From Bythopirellula goksoeyrii (GTDB lineage: Bacteria; Planctomycetota; Planctomycetia; Pirellulales; Lacipirellulaceae), in the NCBI RefSeq assembly GCF_008065115.1, contig NZ_CP042913.1, forward strand, positions 2,516,338 through 2,580,337: a stretch of 64,000 nt of DNA, read 5' to 3'. The stretch's first letter is position 1. Each line of letters begins with the position of its first letter. Below are positions 43,462 to 53,232 of the stretch, one piece after another. A program made the position numbers and the translations under genes. The notes beneath the pieces are model-generated. The model searched no databases, was not told where the DNA came from, and saw only the letters and a program-made list of their open reading frames with translations.

Positions 43462-44835
43462 TTATTCCACTTTGCCGTCCATCGCCGCTGACATTAGCAT
43501 CTGGTCGGAAGGTTCGTCGTCGGCTGCGGTAGCCGGATTATTCGGAATATTGGTTTCAGCAGGTACTAGTGCATTTCTTTCAATGAACAATTGGCGGTAA
43601 CTAGCGATTGCAAAGGCAGTACCAACGGTTATTCCCAATAAGCGAGCCAAGGCTGCTCCGATCAAATCGAAACTTCCTACCAGGGGTATAGCCAACAAGA
43701 GGGTCGTCACGATACTGGCTAGATTGGCTCTGAAAAGCAGATCCGTTCGCTCGAGAACGGTCAAACCTGAAGAGGCTCCAATTCCCAAGGCAAAGACCAG
43801 TTCGCCAAGTGCCAACAAGACCAAGAGGCTCTGATGCCCCGTATACTTGCTTCCGTAAGACATACCTATGATTTGATCTCCTGCCACGTACAGCACGAGA
43901 GGAAGTAGGCCCATACCCAGGGCAAGTATCAAGGTTGTCTTGCCAACCACTCGCTGCAGACCGGCAATCTTACTTTCTGCATAAGCTGTCGCTGCCTTGG
44001 GGCTAAGCACGTTCTGTACGGCAACCATTAGCGGTGCTGAAAGGCCCACCAACGTCGCACAAGCGGAGTATATGCCCGTTTGCGCTTCACCCAAGAAGGC
44101 CGCGATGATCCACGGCAAAGATTGAACCGCGGCAATGGTCGTGCATTGACTGGCCGCCAACCAGCGTCCCAAAGACCAGTTCTTAATGAAGTGTGGAATG
44201 AACTGCTCACGGTTGATGCAAAACGCAACTTGTTGCTGCAGCCACCAGGCGAAACTCGTCAGTGCATAGACGCAGGTTACCACCAGAAAACTCAGAGCAG
44301 CAGTTAGAGCATCGAAATAGTAGAGCGCCATGATCGCAGAAAGCTGGAGGACTGCAATCGCAGTATCCACGATGAGTGCTCTGCCCAACTGCATGAACGC
44401 GTAGTCAAACCTTCTTGCGAATTGACGCACCATGCGAAAGGGGACCGAGATTACCATAGCAGCGAACACGAGTGCCAATTCGGTAAAGCCCGCGAGATAG
44501 ATGCCTACGTTGGCTACCAAGAGCACTGAGATCGCAAGTGTGGCGAGCCCCAGTACCTGAGCTATGGCACTGCCTGCATAGGTCGACCGTTCATTCTCAG
44601 TCATTCGGTGTACAAACACCGTGAAGGGCGACGTGACGAGGGCTTCGAGTACCGCTAGAATCAAGTACCAAGCAGACAAAGCCAATGCGAAATACCCCAT
44701 TTCTGTGGGACCACACTGCCGTCCGACAAACACAGCAGTCAAGAAATTCGTTCCCCCCACTACCGCCTGATCCAGCATCGCCAAACCACTCATGCGAATG
44801 TTGCGACCATGAATCATCGAGGTTAGTCTTCGCAT
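43462..44835 (-). CDS. Polysaccharide flippase (Wzx/MATE-like)
   Basis: From ATG 44835 the product is 457 residues with about 12-14 membrane helices, no large loops, and the start LAMLDQAVVGGTNFLTAVFVGRQCGPTEMGYFALAL, typical of polysaccharide biosynthesis flippases. It should move the finished lipid-linked repeat unit across the inner membrane for the Wzy-like polymerase. A TTG at 44901 would give a 479-residue form. It follows the GT4 gene by about 150 bases. Confidence 0.88.
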   Translation of the reverse strand: MRRLTSMIHGRNIRMSGLAMLDQAVVGGTNFLTAVFVGRQCGPTEMGYFALALSAWYLILAVLEALVTSPFTVFVHRMTENERSTYAGSAIAQVLGLATLAISVLLVANVGIYLAGFTELALVFAAMVISVPFRMVRQFARRFDYAFMQLGRALIVDTAIAVLQLSAIMALYYFDALTAALSFLVVTCVYALTSFAWWLQQQVAFCINREQFIPHFIKNWSLGRWLAASQCTTIAAVQSLPWIIAAFLGEAQTGIYSACATLVGLSAPLMVAVQNVLSPKAATAYAESKIAGLQRVVGKTTLILALGMGLLPLVLYVAGDQIIGMSYGSKYTGHQSLLVLLALGELVFALGIGASSGLTVLERTDLLFRANLASIVTTLLLAIPLVGSFDLIGAALARLLGITVGTAFAIASYRQLFIERNALVPAETNIPNNPATAADDEPSDQMLMSAAMDGKVE

Positions 44836-44985
44836 GCATGTCTCATTTATGATGAAGGGCGGCCCACCGGCGCGGTGCAAGAAGTTCGTCAGCAGCAACA
44901 AAAGTTAGAGGCTAGTCCTGGCTGTCGCTGAAGAGTCTCGCTAATTGCGGGCCATAATCCGATTTCCTCCATCCTAGCAGGAAGA

Positions 44986-46338
44986 TTAGCTTTTGGCATA
45001 AAGAGAAACCATTTCTTTCGAATCCTCGGGCAGTTGGTCGGGAATTTCGATCCGAATTTCATCCGTTGATTTACAATGCTTTTCAAGCACTTGGCGATAA
45101 ATCCTCGCCATTCGCTCTCCCTGTCGGTCCCATAAAAATACCTTTGCTCGTTCCAATGCGCCCTCACTCTTGCGTCGGACTAGATCTCGATCCCGCGCAC
45201 ATTCGACCACGGCCTCCGTTAGTGTTTCAATAACCGTCTGAGGAGAGGTCACAGGAATCCTGATGCCGCATTCTTCGGTAACAAAATCATGGGCCCCCTG
45301 GTGATCAAGACATATCACTGGAACCCCACTGGCAAACGCCTCCAACATGACCGTCCCCGTCGTGTCTCGCAAACTACTGAACACAAACACATCAGCCCAA
45401 TGGTATTGTTCGAGGGCTTTTTCGTGTGGGATACGACCCAACCACTCGATGTTTCGGGCAATCCCTAATTCATCGGCCAACTTCTGAAGGTTTTGGCGAA
45501 GCGGACCATCCCCCACAACTCGCAACTCGTACGACGATTCGCTCGGCAACCGCGACAAGGCATGAAGCACCAAATGCAATGCCTTTCGGAAATTGAGGCC
45601 ACCACTCCATAGCAGTCGCAAAGGCTCGTCAAAATTGCGATTGTGCTGTTTTTGCCCCACGATTTTCTCAATCCCGTTTTCGTGCATCAGAAAAGCAGGG
45701 TAACCTAGAACTTGTTCCACATACCGCTTGGCCGTGGAATTTGCAGTTAATCGCACGCTTGCCCGCGAAGCGGCTCGACGGACTCGTAAACTGGTCCGTA
45801 GTTGGATGGAATTGCAAATGGTGCGTATGGTCTCTTTGATCCGCGAGCCACCCCACGGCAACGAGAACCGCCAGGGGCAATTCTGTACACCCCCGATCGG
45901 CCCCCAAACAAACGGTACTCCCATCTTCCAGAGATACCCAGGTTCTCGATAGCCAATAAAGTTTACGTGATGCACCAAATCAAAATCGATGTCAGCGTGA
46001 AGCTTTCTCGCAAGCTGATAAGCCTGGTAATGCCACCGCTTAAACGCATAGTAATTCAGAAAGGGCAACCATCTGCTGAACTTGTGAATCCCGCGTTGTA
46101 TTTTGGATTGAGGCAGGAAAACGAAATTCAAGTATGGAATCTCGCCGTTCTCTGCCAAGTACTGCTCTATCACCCCCCGGCAATCGTCGGCACAGCAGAT
46201 GACCCAAATGTCGCAAGCTCTACTAGCCTGTTTGGCCCAATTCCAGCCGACTCCCTGCTCCGATCCATAGTACGGTTCGCAGGCGTAGGCAACTTGCAAC
46301 ACGCGAGGGCGTCGTGGAGTCGCAGTGGAAGATGTCAT
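44986..46338 (-). CDS. Glycosyltransferase family 4 protein
   Basis: A 450-residue GT-B enzyme from ATG 46338 (a TTG at 46371 is an alternative). The N-terminal half opens RVLQVAYACEPYYGSEQGVGWNWA and has HHVNFIGYREPGYLWKMGVPFVWGPIGG. The donor half has LLWSGGLNFRKALHLVLHAL, VVGDGPLRQNLQKLA, WLGRIPHEKALEQYHWADVFVFSSLRDTTGTVMLEAFASGVPVI and DHQGAHDFV. It is the outermost gene of the minus-strand EPS run and probably adds one sugar of the repeat unit. Confidence 0.92.
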   Translation of the reverse strand: MTSSTATPRRPRVLQVAYACEPYYGSEQGVGWNWAKQASRACDIWVICCADDCRGVIEQYLAENGEIPYLNFVFLPQSKIQRGIHKFSRWLPFLNYYAFKRWHYQAYQLARKLHADIDFDLVHHVNFIGYREPGYLWKMGVPFVWGPIGGVQNCPWRFSLPWGGSRIKETIRTICNSIQLRTSLRVRRAASRASVRLTANSTAKRYVEQVLGYPAFLMHENGIEKIVGQKQHNRNFDEPLRLLWSGGLNFRKALHLVLHALSRLPSESSYELRVVGDGPLRQNLQKLADELGIARNIEWLGRIPHEKALEQYHWADVFVFSSLRDTTGTVMLEAFASGVPVICLDHQGAHDFVTEECGIRIPVTSPQTVIETLTEAVVECARDRDLVRRKSEGALERAKVFLWDRQGERMARIYRQVLEKHCKSTDEIRIEIPDQLPEDSKEMVSLYAKS

Positions 46339-46371
46339 AGGTAGTTCGTCAACGGAGGGGCTGGCTGGCAA

Positions 46372-46853
46372 TCGTAGTTCAGAGATCTTAAACCTTCAAC
46401 TTCTAATTCTGGTAGATCCTTCCCTTGTCTGGGAACACGGAGCCTTCGCCTTCGGAATCATTGGTCGGCAAAGAATCGCGATAGCGTGTGAGAAACACGA
46501 TTTGTCTCTTTCCAGTCTAATCAGACCCGGAAGAAATGTCATGTGTTTTATAGGATCTACCCGTAGATGTCCCGAGACAGTTCGTGATATTATTAGCCCT
46601 CGATCATCCTGAAAAGAGACGAAGCCTCCTCCTCGAATCGGTGCAACGCCGGGGCGAAGGATATGAACAGCCTTTGCACCGTGTTTCGAACACACGCCTT
46701 CGGAATCACAATCCAGGATTAGTATTCTCTAGCTGACTTGCGGATAGCGGTTAATAGACTTGCGACGACGCAAGATTATGGTTGCAGTGCTAGTTGCATA
46801 TAAGTGCCGGAAAACGTTCACGAAGCGACTTACGAGACTAAAAGCGAGCCGAC
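46372..46853. other. Non-coding boundary of the EPS locus
   Basis: About 480 bases with no supported gene. The open frames here are short and without motifs. Together with the remnant that follows it looks like decayed mobile DNA at the edge of the EPS locus. Confidence 0.45.
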
Positions 46854-47261
46854 TTGAAACGGCTTGAATCGCTCGCCGTTGACAAGGCATTGTCCATGAC
46901 AAACCGGCTTGGCTTTCTTGAAAAGCAGCCGAAGTGTGGGGCGTTACTCTTAAGATGCAGGGCGACTTGCCGGATTTGCTCTGCCGAGTTGACGGGCTGC
47001 TCTTGGCAAATTACTGCGAAGTTTGGGATACCTATCAGCAAGCGAACAATGCAACGTGATAAGACTGTGCCGGAACGGCTTGAATGCTTTGCCAAACAAC
47101 TAGCCCAAGCAGTGACCGACGACTACAAACGCAAGAGCACGAAAGCAAGTCGCAACTATCCCAGACAATTTGAACAAAAAGGAATTGCTAAGCCAACAAT
47201 CATTGTCGCAACCAAAAAACACAAGAAACGGCTTAAGCATTACCTGGAAATTGCGGCATAA
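46854..47261 (+). pseudogene. Possible C-terminal remnant of a transposase
   Basis: A 135-codon frame. Only its last 50 residues look like a real protein tail, with KRKSTKASRNYPRQ and a very basic end (ATKKHKKRLKHYLEI). Tails of this kind occur in some planctomycete insertion-sequence transposases, as far as I remember, but the catalytic part is absent and the N-terminal half has no motif. Treat as a weak call. Confidence 0.28.
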
Positions 47262-47297
47262 ACAAAATGCTTAACGGCGTTGTTTGGCAGATCGGTG

Positions 47298-47936
47298 CTA
47301 GGAGAACATTGCGCGGCTGAGAGTGATAACACAGACTATCATTGCAGTAAGAATCATGTTCGATGGTTCTGGCACCGTGAGTACACCGGCCGTGGCATCG
47401 CCATATTGGTTCTGCCAATCCTCTAGGCCTACGCCACTCCCCTCGCCGCGTTGCCAGATCAGGAAGTCTTGGCCGTCGACGTCGCCGTCTTCGTCAAAAT
47501 CAGCCGTGAGTACTGGTGCGAAAGTTCCAGAGCCAAAATTTGCATTAGCCGCCACGCACCATACAGAGATCGCGTTCAAGCCTTCGAGAGTGTTTCCTGT
47601 AGGTAGATCATAGATGAGTGGGGCCTGGGTGCCATCATACGAAGTACCAAACAAATCAAAACCGATTGGCGTTCCCATAGTGAACGCGGATTGGGAATCT
47701 TCTGTTCCGAGGTAAAACTTTACGACGATTCCTCCTCCATCGTAGGTAAAGTTGTCGACCTGAATCGAGTCTTCGTCCAGTATTGTGACTGTTCCTGACA
47801 CATCATGCGCCAATTCACTCAACTGCGCTTGCCAGCCGATCTGGGGCGACGTCAATTGTGCTTGGCAATCCGATACCTGCAGAGCGTAAAAAGCGATCGA
47901 CTCGAGAAGAAAACAAGAAGTAAGAATAATGCGCAC
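47298..47936 (-). CDS. Secreted DM13 - dockerin-like - PEP-CTERM protein
   Basis: A 212-residue exported protein with a GTG start and a signal peptide (about residues 1-26). Residues about 40-145 form a DM13 domain: HDVSGTVTILDEDSIQVDNFTYDGGG, VVKFYLG, and NAISVWCVAANANFGSGTF with the single conserved Cys. Next comes a dockerin/EF-hand-like calcium loop (DFDEDGDVDGQDFLIWQRGEG) and a PEP-CTERM sorting tag (VPEPSNMI, a helix, then a short end). DM13 is linked to redox or extracellular matrix proteins. PEP-CTERM proteins are usually sorted by an exosortase in EPS-producing bacteria, which fits the EPS locus nearby. Confidence 0.87.
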   Translation of the reverse strand: MRIILTSCFLLESIAFYALQVSDCQAQLTSPQIGWQAQLSELAHDVSGTVTILDEDSIQVDNFTYDGGGIVVKFYLGTEDSQSAFTMGTPIGFDLFGTSYDGTQAPLIYDLPTGNTLEGLNAISVWCVAANANFGSGTFAPVLTADFDEDGDVDGQDFLIWQRGEGSGVGLEDWQNQYGDATAGVLTVPEPSNMILTAMIVCVITLSRAMFS

Positions 47937-48164
47937 GATTTAAATGCCTTTCATCTTCCATTAAAGAGCAACATGAAAGGTTCGTCGAGCGAAAACTCGA
48001 TTTCTTACACGAGAATATGAGATTTTCACTCACGGCAATGCTTTTTCGCAGATTGAGCTTTGGAGCAGTGCTTCACCGACGTGTTACGGAGCAATGGGCA
48101 CTTCGATCAACAGAGTTGCCCCTCTGCTTGCAGTCAGCCTAGAAAAGGGCCCTCGGTAGGCAGA

Positions 48165-49235
48165 TCAATCTCCAGTGAATAGTGTCTCCCCCTCGTCCCG
48201 GGTGGCCATTGAACGCCATACGAGGAGGTCGATATCCCCATTGACGGCTTCAACCGAGCCATCCATGCGAGCGGTGTTCACCAAATTACCACTGTGATAG
48301 CTTCGCGACGTGACAGCAGCATAGGTCACCTGCGTTTCAGAAAGATAGGCAGTTGGATTTGCTGGATCCCAACCGTTTGTACGATGATTGTTCCAATCGA
48401 CGTCGTAATTGATGTCGCCGTTAGAACACATGACTTGAGTATTAGGGGCAAATGTTGCAGTAAAGCCTGCTTGATGAACGCGACCGTCGATCCATTCGGT
48501 GTGGCCAGAGTCGGTCTTGAAATTTCCCGCAAGCGAACAGATTTCATTAGTTGTCGAGGCGATAGTCGGTGTGCCACTGCCGCCGTCACGGTAGTAAGGT
48601 TGCCAGCCGCGAACTTCAGAGAGCATGAGAGTGTTTGAAAGTCCATCGCTAAAACTGTTGGTTCCAAGACCGGCATTCGGGTAAAAGGCGCCCTCTCCGC
48701 CACTACGGTCGCGAGGATCGTAGACTTTCCAGATCCCGCAATTCACCGCATAGTTGAGAAGGTAGTCCGTAGGGTTGCCCGTGCCGGAGTCGACCCGCTG
48801 TTCATCGCGTACTTCATCTGGGCAAATGTAATTCTGCACCCGAAGCGACTTCAGAAGCTCTCCATTGAGAAAGACATTGTGATAGTCTTCGTTGAAGTCG
48901 ATGTTACCCGCGATGCCACTTTGTTCGATGAAAGGCAATATTCGAGCCTGGGCCGACCAGCGATACTGGTTGGGGCCAATGAACATGCTCGGGGGAAATT
49001 TCTTGTTGGCTGATTCAAAATTGTGCATGGCCAGGGCTGTCTGGCGCATGTTGTTAGAACAGCTCATTCGACGTGCGGCCTCACGTGCAGCCTGAATCGC
49101 AGGCAGTAGCAATGCCACCAAGACCCCGATAATGGCGATAACGACTAGGAGTTCTACAAGTGTAAAGGCTTTCCTAGGTGTTCGGCCTAGCGTCTGGGTG
49201 TAGAAGTCCAGTTCGGCGGGCTTGGCAAATTTCAT
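48165..49235 (-). CDS. DUF1559 protein with type IV pilin-like N-terminus
   Basis: A 356-residue member of a very large planctomycete family. The N-terminus has the prepilin motif [20 protein letters not shown] (G/A-F-T-L-x-E cleavage and methylation site) followed by the continuous helix and [20 protein letters not shown]. The body contains typical DUF1559 segments ([17 protein letters not shown]-like, ICSLAGNF) and the H-x8-9-DG end ([20 protein letters not shown]). It is probably a surface pseudopilin; the family's role is unknown. Confidence 0.93.
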   Translation of the reverse strand: MKFAKPAELDFYTQTLGRTPRKAFTLVELLVVIAIIGVLVALLLPAIQAAREAARRMSCSNNMRQTALAMHNFESANKKFPPSMFIGPNQYRWSAQARILPFIEQSGIAGNIDFNEDYHNVFLNGELLKSLRVQNYICPDEVRDEQRVDSGTGNPTDYLLNYAVNCGIWKVYDPRDRSGGEGAFYPNAGLGTNSFSDGLSNTLMLSEVRGWQPYYRDGGSGTPTIASTTNEICSLAGNFKTDSGHTEWIDGRVHQAGFTATFAPNTQVMCSNGDINYDVDWNNHRTNGWDPANPTAYLSETQVTYAAVTSRSYHSGNLVNTARMDGSVEAVNGDIDLLVWRSMATRDEGETLFTGD

Positions 49236-49498
49236 GCTTCTCGTCCGTTTGTTGGGGGGGAGTGTAGCTTCTGGCCAGGATTTATTCGTTATCGAGACTC
49301 AATATCACTAAGGCATTAGTCGCAATTATCGGTTTGAAAAGTCTTATGTCAAGGGACAAGAAAAAAACTTCAATTTCAGCATTTCTAACAGTATGTGAGA
49401 AGTAAACCGAGGGAATTTGTGTCAGTGCGTCAATCGTTAGAGTTGCATATAATCAAGGGTTTACCCACAACCCGTGACCGCACGCTGGGCATGCTCCT

Positions 49499-52339
49499 GT
49501 GACGTATTCCACGATTTCCTTGCGCGGCGTTGCCGTCAATAATCTGCAGAAGGTTGACCTCGACCTGCCGCACCGCCGACTGATTGCCTTCTGCGGAGTC
49601 AGTGGCAGTGGCAAGACGAGTCTGGCGCTGGATACCCTCTATGCCGAAGGACAACGCCGCTACATTGAAAGCTTTTCCACTTACACGCGGCAGTTTCTTG
49701 AGCAGCTCGACAAACCGGCTGCGGAAAGTATCGAAGGAATTCCCCCTTCCATTGCCGTCACCCGCAAAAACGTTGGTCGGTCCAGTCGCGCCAACGTGGG
49801 AAGCGCCACGCAGATCAACGAACATCTGCAACTGCTGTTTTCGCGGATCGGTGAGGTGGTATGTCACGATTGTGGACAAAAGGTAAGTCAAGACTCGGCC
49901 GACTCCGCCGCCGAGAGACTTGGGCATCTGCCTGATGGCACACGATTGATGGTAGGATTCTCCTCGAAGCGAGGCGAGGATCGCCCCGTCGAAGTGTGGA
50001 TCGCCGATCTCGTTGCCCTCGGATATCGACGCATCATTGTGGACAGTCGCTCCGTGGAACTCAGCCCCGCAGCAGTGGAAGAGTTAGCCAGTGAAGAGGT
50101 GATAGACGTTGTTCTTGATCGGGTGGTGGTCAGCGGCGAAGCAACGACTCGACTCCGCGATTCACTTGAGGCGGCCCAGGAAGCAGGGCGGGGCACCTCG
50201 CTGGTATGGATTGATGCGCGAAATTTGGACGATGAGTCATCACTTAAGGGAGTTCGAGTCGAAATCGACGACCAACCATGGCTTCGTTGTCGCTTCAGCC
50301 AGTTCTTCCGTTGTGAAACCTGTGATCTCGACTATCCTCCGCTGGAACCTCAGCTTCTCAATTACAACAACCCGTTGGGGGCCTGTTCTGAATGTGAAGG
50401 TTTTGGCAATGTGATTGGCATCGACATGGATCGCGTTGTTCCCGATCCGAGCAAATCGCTTCGCGAAGGTGCGATTGCTCCTTGGAACACGCCGGCGTAC
50501 GAACACGAGTTGCAGGAACTACTGGCGCTCGCCAAGGATTACCACCTGCCAGTCGACATCCCGTTTAGCGAACTCTCTCCCGAACATTTGGCGCTGCTCC
50601 AGGACGGTGTACCGGAGCGTGAATTTGGCGGACTCTCTGGATTCTTCAAATGGCTCGAACGTCGAAAATATAAGATGCATCTGCGCGTGTATCTCAGCCG
50701 TTGGCGGAGTTACTATCCTTGTGAAGCATGCAAAGGGGCGCGACTCAATCCGTCTGCGCTGGCCGTGCGGATCGGTGGTTTGAACATTGCTGAGATTTCT
50801 CGCATGAAGATTCGCGACGCTCTCCAGTGGCTGGTTACCTGGGAACTCTCAAGCTGGCAGGAACAGGTTGGCCGACTGCTGATCGAGCAAGTTGCCAACC
50901 GGCTCCAGTACCTCGATCGCGTGGGAGTGGGGCATCTTTCATTGGAGCGATCTTTGCGCACTCTGAGTGCTGGTGAAGCCCAGCGTGTATCGCTCACCTC
51001 GGCTTTGGGCTCGAACTTGGTTGGAATGTTGTATGTGTTAGACGAACCATGTATTGGCTTGCACCCGGCCGATGTTCCCCAGCTTGTAGACGCCATCGAG
51101 GGGCTTCGCGATCGGGGCAACACAGTCGCGGTGATCGAACATGACGCCGCTGTGCTACGAGGAGCTGATCACATTGTGGAAATGGGTCCAGGTGCTGGTG
51201 AGTTTGGCGGTCAAGTAGTATTCCAAGGCACTCCCTCTGAAATGTTGCAGTGTACCGACAGCCGCACGGGGGATTGGCTTTCCGGTCGTAGAACCTTGGG
51301 CCATCGCGGAGCGCGTCGTCCGACGGAGCATGGTGTCATTCGTCTCGACGGAGCCCGTGGCAACAACTTGCAGAACATCTCGGTAGAGTTTCCACTCGGA
51401 GTGATGTGCGTGGTGACTGGGGTGAGTGGTTCGGGCAAGAGTACCCTTGTGCAGCAGACTTTGTACCCGGCAGTTGCCCAAAGACTTCACATCGACGTAG
51501 ATAGTCCTGCACCGTTCGACGAGATTCTCGGTGTGCATCAGATTGAAGATGCCGTGCTGGTTGATCAAAGTCCCATTGGTCGAACTCCACGCTCGAATCC
51601 TATTACCTACATCAAGGCATTCGACCCGATCCGTGCCCTCTTTGCCGAGACGACGGAAGCCCAGGCTCGGGGATTCAAGACGAGTCATTTTAGTTTCAAT
51701 GTGGATGGGGGGCGCTGCGAAGCCTGTCGCGGCGATGGATTCTTGCAGATCGACATGCGGCTAATGGCCGACGTGTACATGAAATGTCCCGAATGCCAGG
51801 GAAAACGGTTTCGCCAAGAAGTGCTCGACGTGAAATACCGAGGGCTCAATATTTCTGAAGTACTCAATTTGTCTGTTCGGGAAGCTTTTGCATTCTTTCG
51901 TGGCCACCGCAAGATTCTTTCCCACATGAAGTCCTTAATCGATGTGGGACTGGATTACCTGCGACTCGGTCAGCCGGCGAATACGCTGTCAGGTGGCGAG
52001 GCACAACGACTTAAAATGGCATCCTACATGTCGGCCAAACGTCGGGGACGAACCCTGTTTGTGCTTGATGAACCCACCACAGGGTTGCATTCTTCAGACG
52101 TTTTGCAGCTCTTAGACTGTTTTGATTCGCTCATCGATCTGGGGCACTCGCTCGTGGTGGTAGATCACAATCTGCTAATCATGCAGGCCGCTGATTGGAT
52201 CGTGGACTTAGGCCCCGGAGCAGCTGACGAGGGGGGGCGCGTAGTGGCCCGTGGCACCCCTGAACAAGTAAGCGAGAATCCCGACTCCGCAACGGGCAGA
52301 TTTCTCGCAGGACAATTGGATGTAGTAGACGCGCCATGA
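49499..52339 (+). CDS. uvrA: UvrA-family excinuclease ABC subunit A
   Basis: A 946-residue double-ABC ATPase with a GTG start. NBD1: GVSGSGKTSLALDTLYAEGQRRYIESFSTY, with signature LSAGEAQR and Walker B LYVLDEPCIGLHP. NBD2: GVSGSGKSTLV, LSGGEAQRLK, LFVLDEPTTGLH. Zinc modules are present (FRCETC...CSEC and CEACRGDG...CPEC). The region after the first Walker A resembles the UvrB-binding part, so it is not an obvious UvrA2. Cys replaces the usual Ser in DEPSIGLH. Planctomycetes often hold several UvrA copies, so this may be a paralog. It overlaps the next gene by 4 bases. Confidence 0.9.
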   Translation: MTYSTISLRGVAVNNLQKVDLDLPHRRLIAFCGVSGSGKTSLALDTLYAEGQRRYIESFSTYTRQFLEQLDKPAAESIEGIPPSIAVTRKNVGRSSRANVGSATQINEHLQLLFSRIGEVVCHDCGQKVSQDSADSAAERLGHLPDGTRLMVGFSSKRGEDRPVEVWIADLVALGYRRIIVDSRSVELSPAAVEELASEEVIDVVLDRVVVSGEATTRLRDSLEAAQEAGRGTSLVWIDARNLDDESSLKGVRVEIDDQPWLRCRFSQFFRCETCDLDYPPLEPQLLNYNNPLGACSECEGFGNVIGIDMDRVVPDPSKSLREGAIAPWNTPAYEHELQELLALAKDYHLPVDIPFSELSPEHLALLQDGVPEREFGGLSGFFKWLERRKYKMHLRVYLSRWRSYYPCEACKGARLNPSALAVRIGGLNIAEISRMKIRDALQWLVTWELSSWQEQVGRLLIEQVANRLQYLDRVGVGHLSLERSLRTLSAGEAQRVSLTSALGSNLVGMLYVLDEPCIGLHPADVPQLVDAIEGLRDRGNTVAVIEHDAAVLRGADHIVEMGPGAGEFGGQVVFQGTPSEMLQCTDSRTGDWLSGRRTLGHRGARRPTEHGVIRLDGARGNNLQNISVEFPLGVMCVVTGVSGSGKSTLVQQTLYPAVAQRLHIDVDSPAPFDEILGVHQIEDAVLVDQSPIGRTPRSNPITYIKAFDPIRALFAETTEAQARGFKTSHFSFNVDGGRCEACRGDGFLQIDMRLMADVYMKCPECQGKRFRQEVLDVKYRGLNISEVLNLSVREAFAFFRGHRKILSHMKSLIDVGLDYLRLGQPANTLSGGEAQRLKMASYMSAKRRGRTLFVLDEPTTGLHSSDVLQLLDCFDSLIDLGHSLVVVDHNLLIMQAADWIVDLGPGAADEGGRVVARGTPEQVSENPDSATGRFLAGQLDVVDAP

Positions 52340-53223
52340 GAGACAGTCTAACGATCAGAATTGGCAATTGCACTCACAACGACGCTCGGTTGGTGCTCGA
52401 ACCGTATAGCGATTCGGAGATTCTAGAAGTCACTGGCTTTGTCAGAGGGCCGTTCAGCGAATTTGCCAAGACGCTTACTGCAGATTTTAAACTGCGGCCT
52501 GTTAGGCAAGCCGGAGCTAAAGCAGCATCCGCCGAAGTCCTGGTGATGGAACCCTGCTACTGGACTCCAAAATTGCCATTCTTGTACGAATTGCATCTGA
52601 AACTTAAGCTTGCAGACGGAAGTGAAGAGGTTGCACGTTTGCGAACCGGCATCAAGAGATTGCATGTCGAAGGCTGTAGCTTGCGTTTGCAGGGGAAGCG
52701 AATTGTCTTGCGCGGGCTGCGATGTAATTCGCCTGACGACCAGATGATGCGTTTGGCCTGCGAACAGGAAACGGCACTTGTCGTCGGTAGTCCCTCTGAA
52801 TCGGTGTGCGAATCGGCGAGCCGTTTGGGCGTCCCTTTGATCGCAGACTTGCGTGATGTCGTAGAGCCTTGGCAAGACATCTGTCGCAAGCTGGATTGGT
52901 ATCCCGCCGTGTGTCTCGTTCTCTTGAAAGTCGATCAATTGACCGGAATCGGTGGGGGGTGGAAATGGCCCCAACACAGCCTCGTTGCAGCGATGGCCTC
53001 GGCTAGCAGCACTGCCACAGAGTTCTCTAGCGTAAAATACCAAGCGTTGGCTGTGGAATTGGCTTCAGGAGAGCGGCCTCCTGGGTGGCTGGCCACAACA
53101 GACAATCCTGTGTTTGCGCTTTCTAGCGGCACCGCTTCAAGTATCGAAGATGCCCGTGCTCTTTGCGATCGTTGGCAGACAGAGTTGGCTCCTGAGTTCG
53201 ATTTGGCTGGCTACATCGTGTAA
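52336..53223 (+). CDS. Hypothetical protein with a GH2-like beta-sandwich segment
   Basis: A 295-residue protein without signal peptide. Residues about 70-135 (EPCYWTPKLPFLYELHLKL, RTGIKRLHVEGCSLRLQGKRIVLRGL) closely follow the immunoglobulin-like sandwich of glycoside hydrolase family 2, which normally precedes the catalytic barrel. The barrel is replaced by about 150 residues that keep an alpha/beta rhythm (ALVVGSPSESV, VPLIADLRDV) but no catalytic Glu motif. It may be a truncated, repurposed GH2 relative. It overlaps the uvrA stop (ATGA) and is followed after 9 bases by the ThiF gene, so it is co-transcribed with both. Confidence 0.7.
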   Translation: MRDSLTIRIGNCTHNDARLVLEPYSDSEILEVTGFVRGPFSEFAKTLTADFKLRPVRQAGAKAASAEVLVMEPCYWTPKLPFLYELHLKLKLADGSEEVARLRTGIKRLHVEGCSLRLQGKRIVLRGLRCNSPDDQMMRLACEQETALVVGSPSESVCESASRLGVPLIADLRDVVEPWQDICRKLDWYPAVCLVLLKVDQLTGIGGGWKWPQHSLVAAMASASSTATEFSSVKYQALAVELASGERPPGWLATTDNPVFALSSGTASSIEDARALCDRWQTELAPEFDLAGYIV

Positions 53224-53232
53224 AGTGTGAAC

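Noticed and set aside
46396-46695. 99-codon minus-strand frame upstream of the EPS GT4 gene
   Set aside because: No recognisable family, low-quality composition, no start signal.
49499-52339. Assignment of the UvrA as UvrA2 (lacking UvrB-binding domain)
   Set aside because: The region after the first Walker A keeps length and pattern similar to the UvrB-binding part, so a UvrA2 label is not supported.
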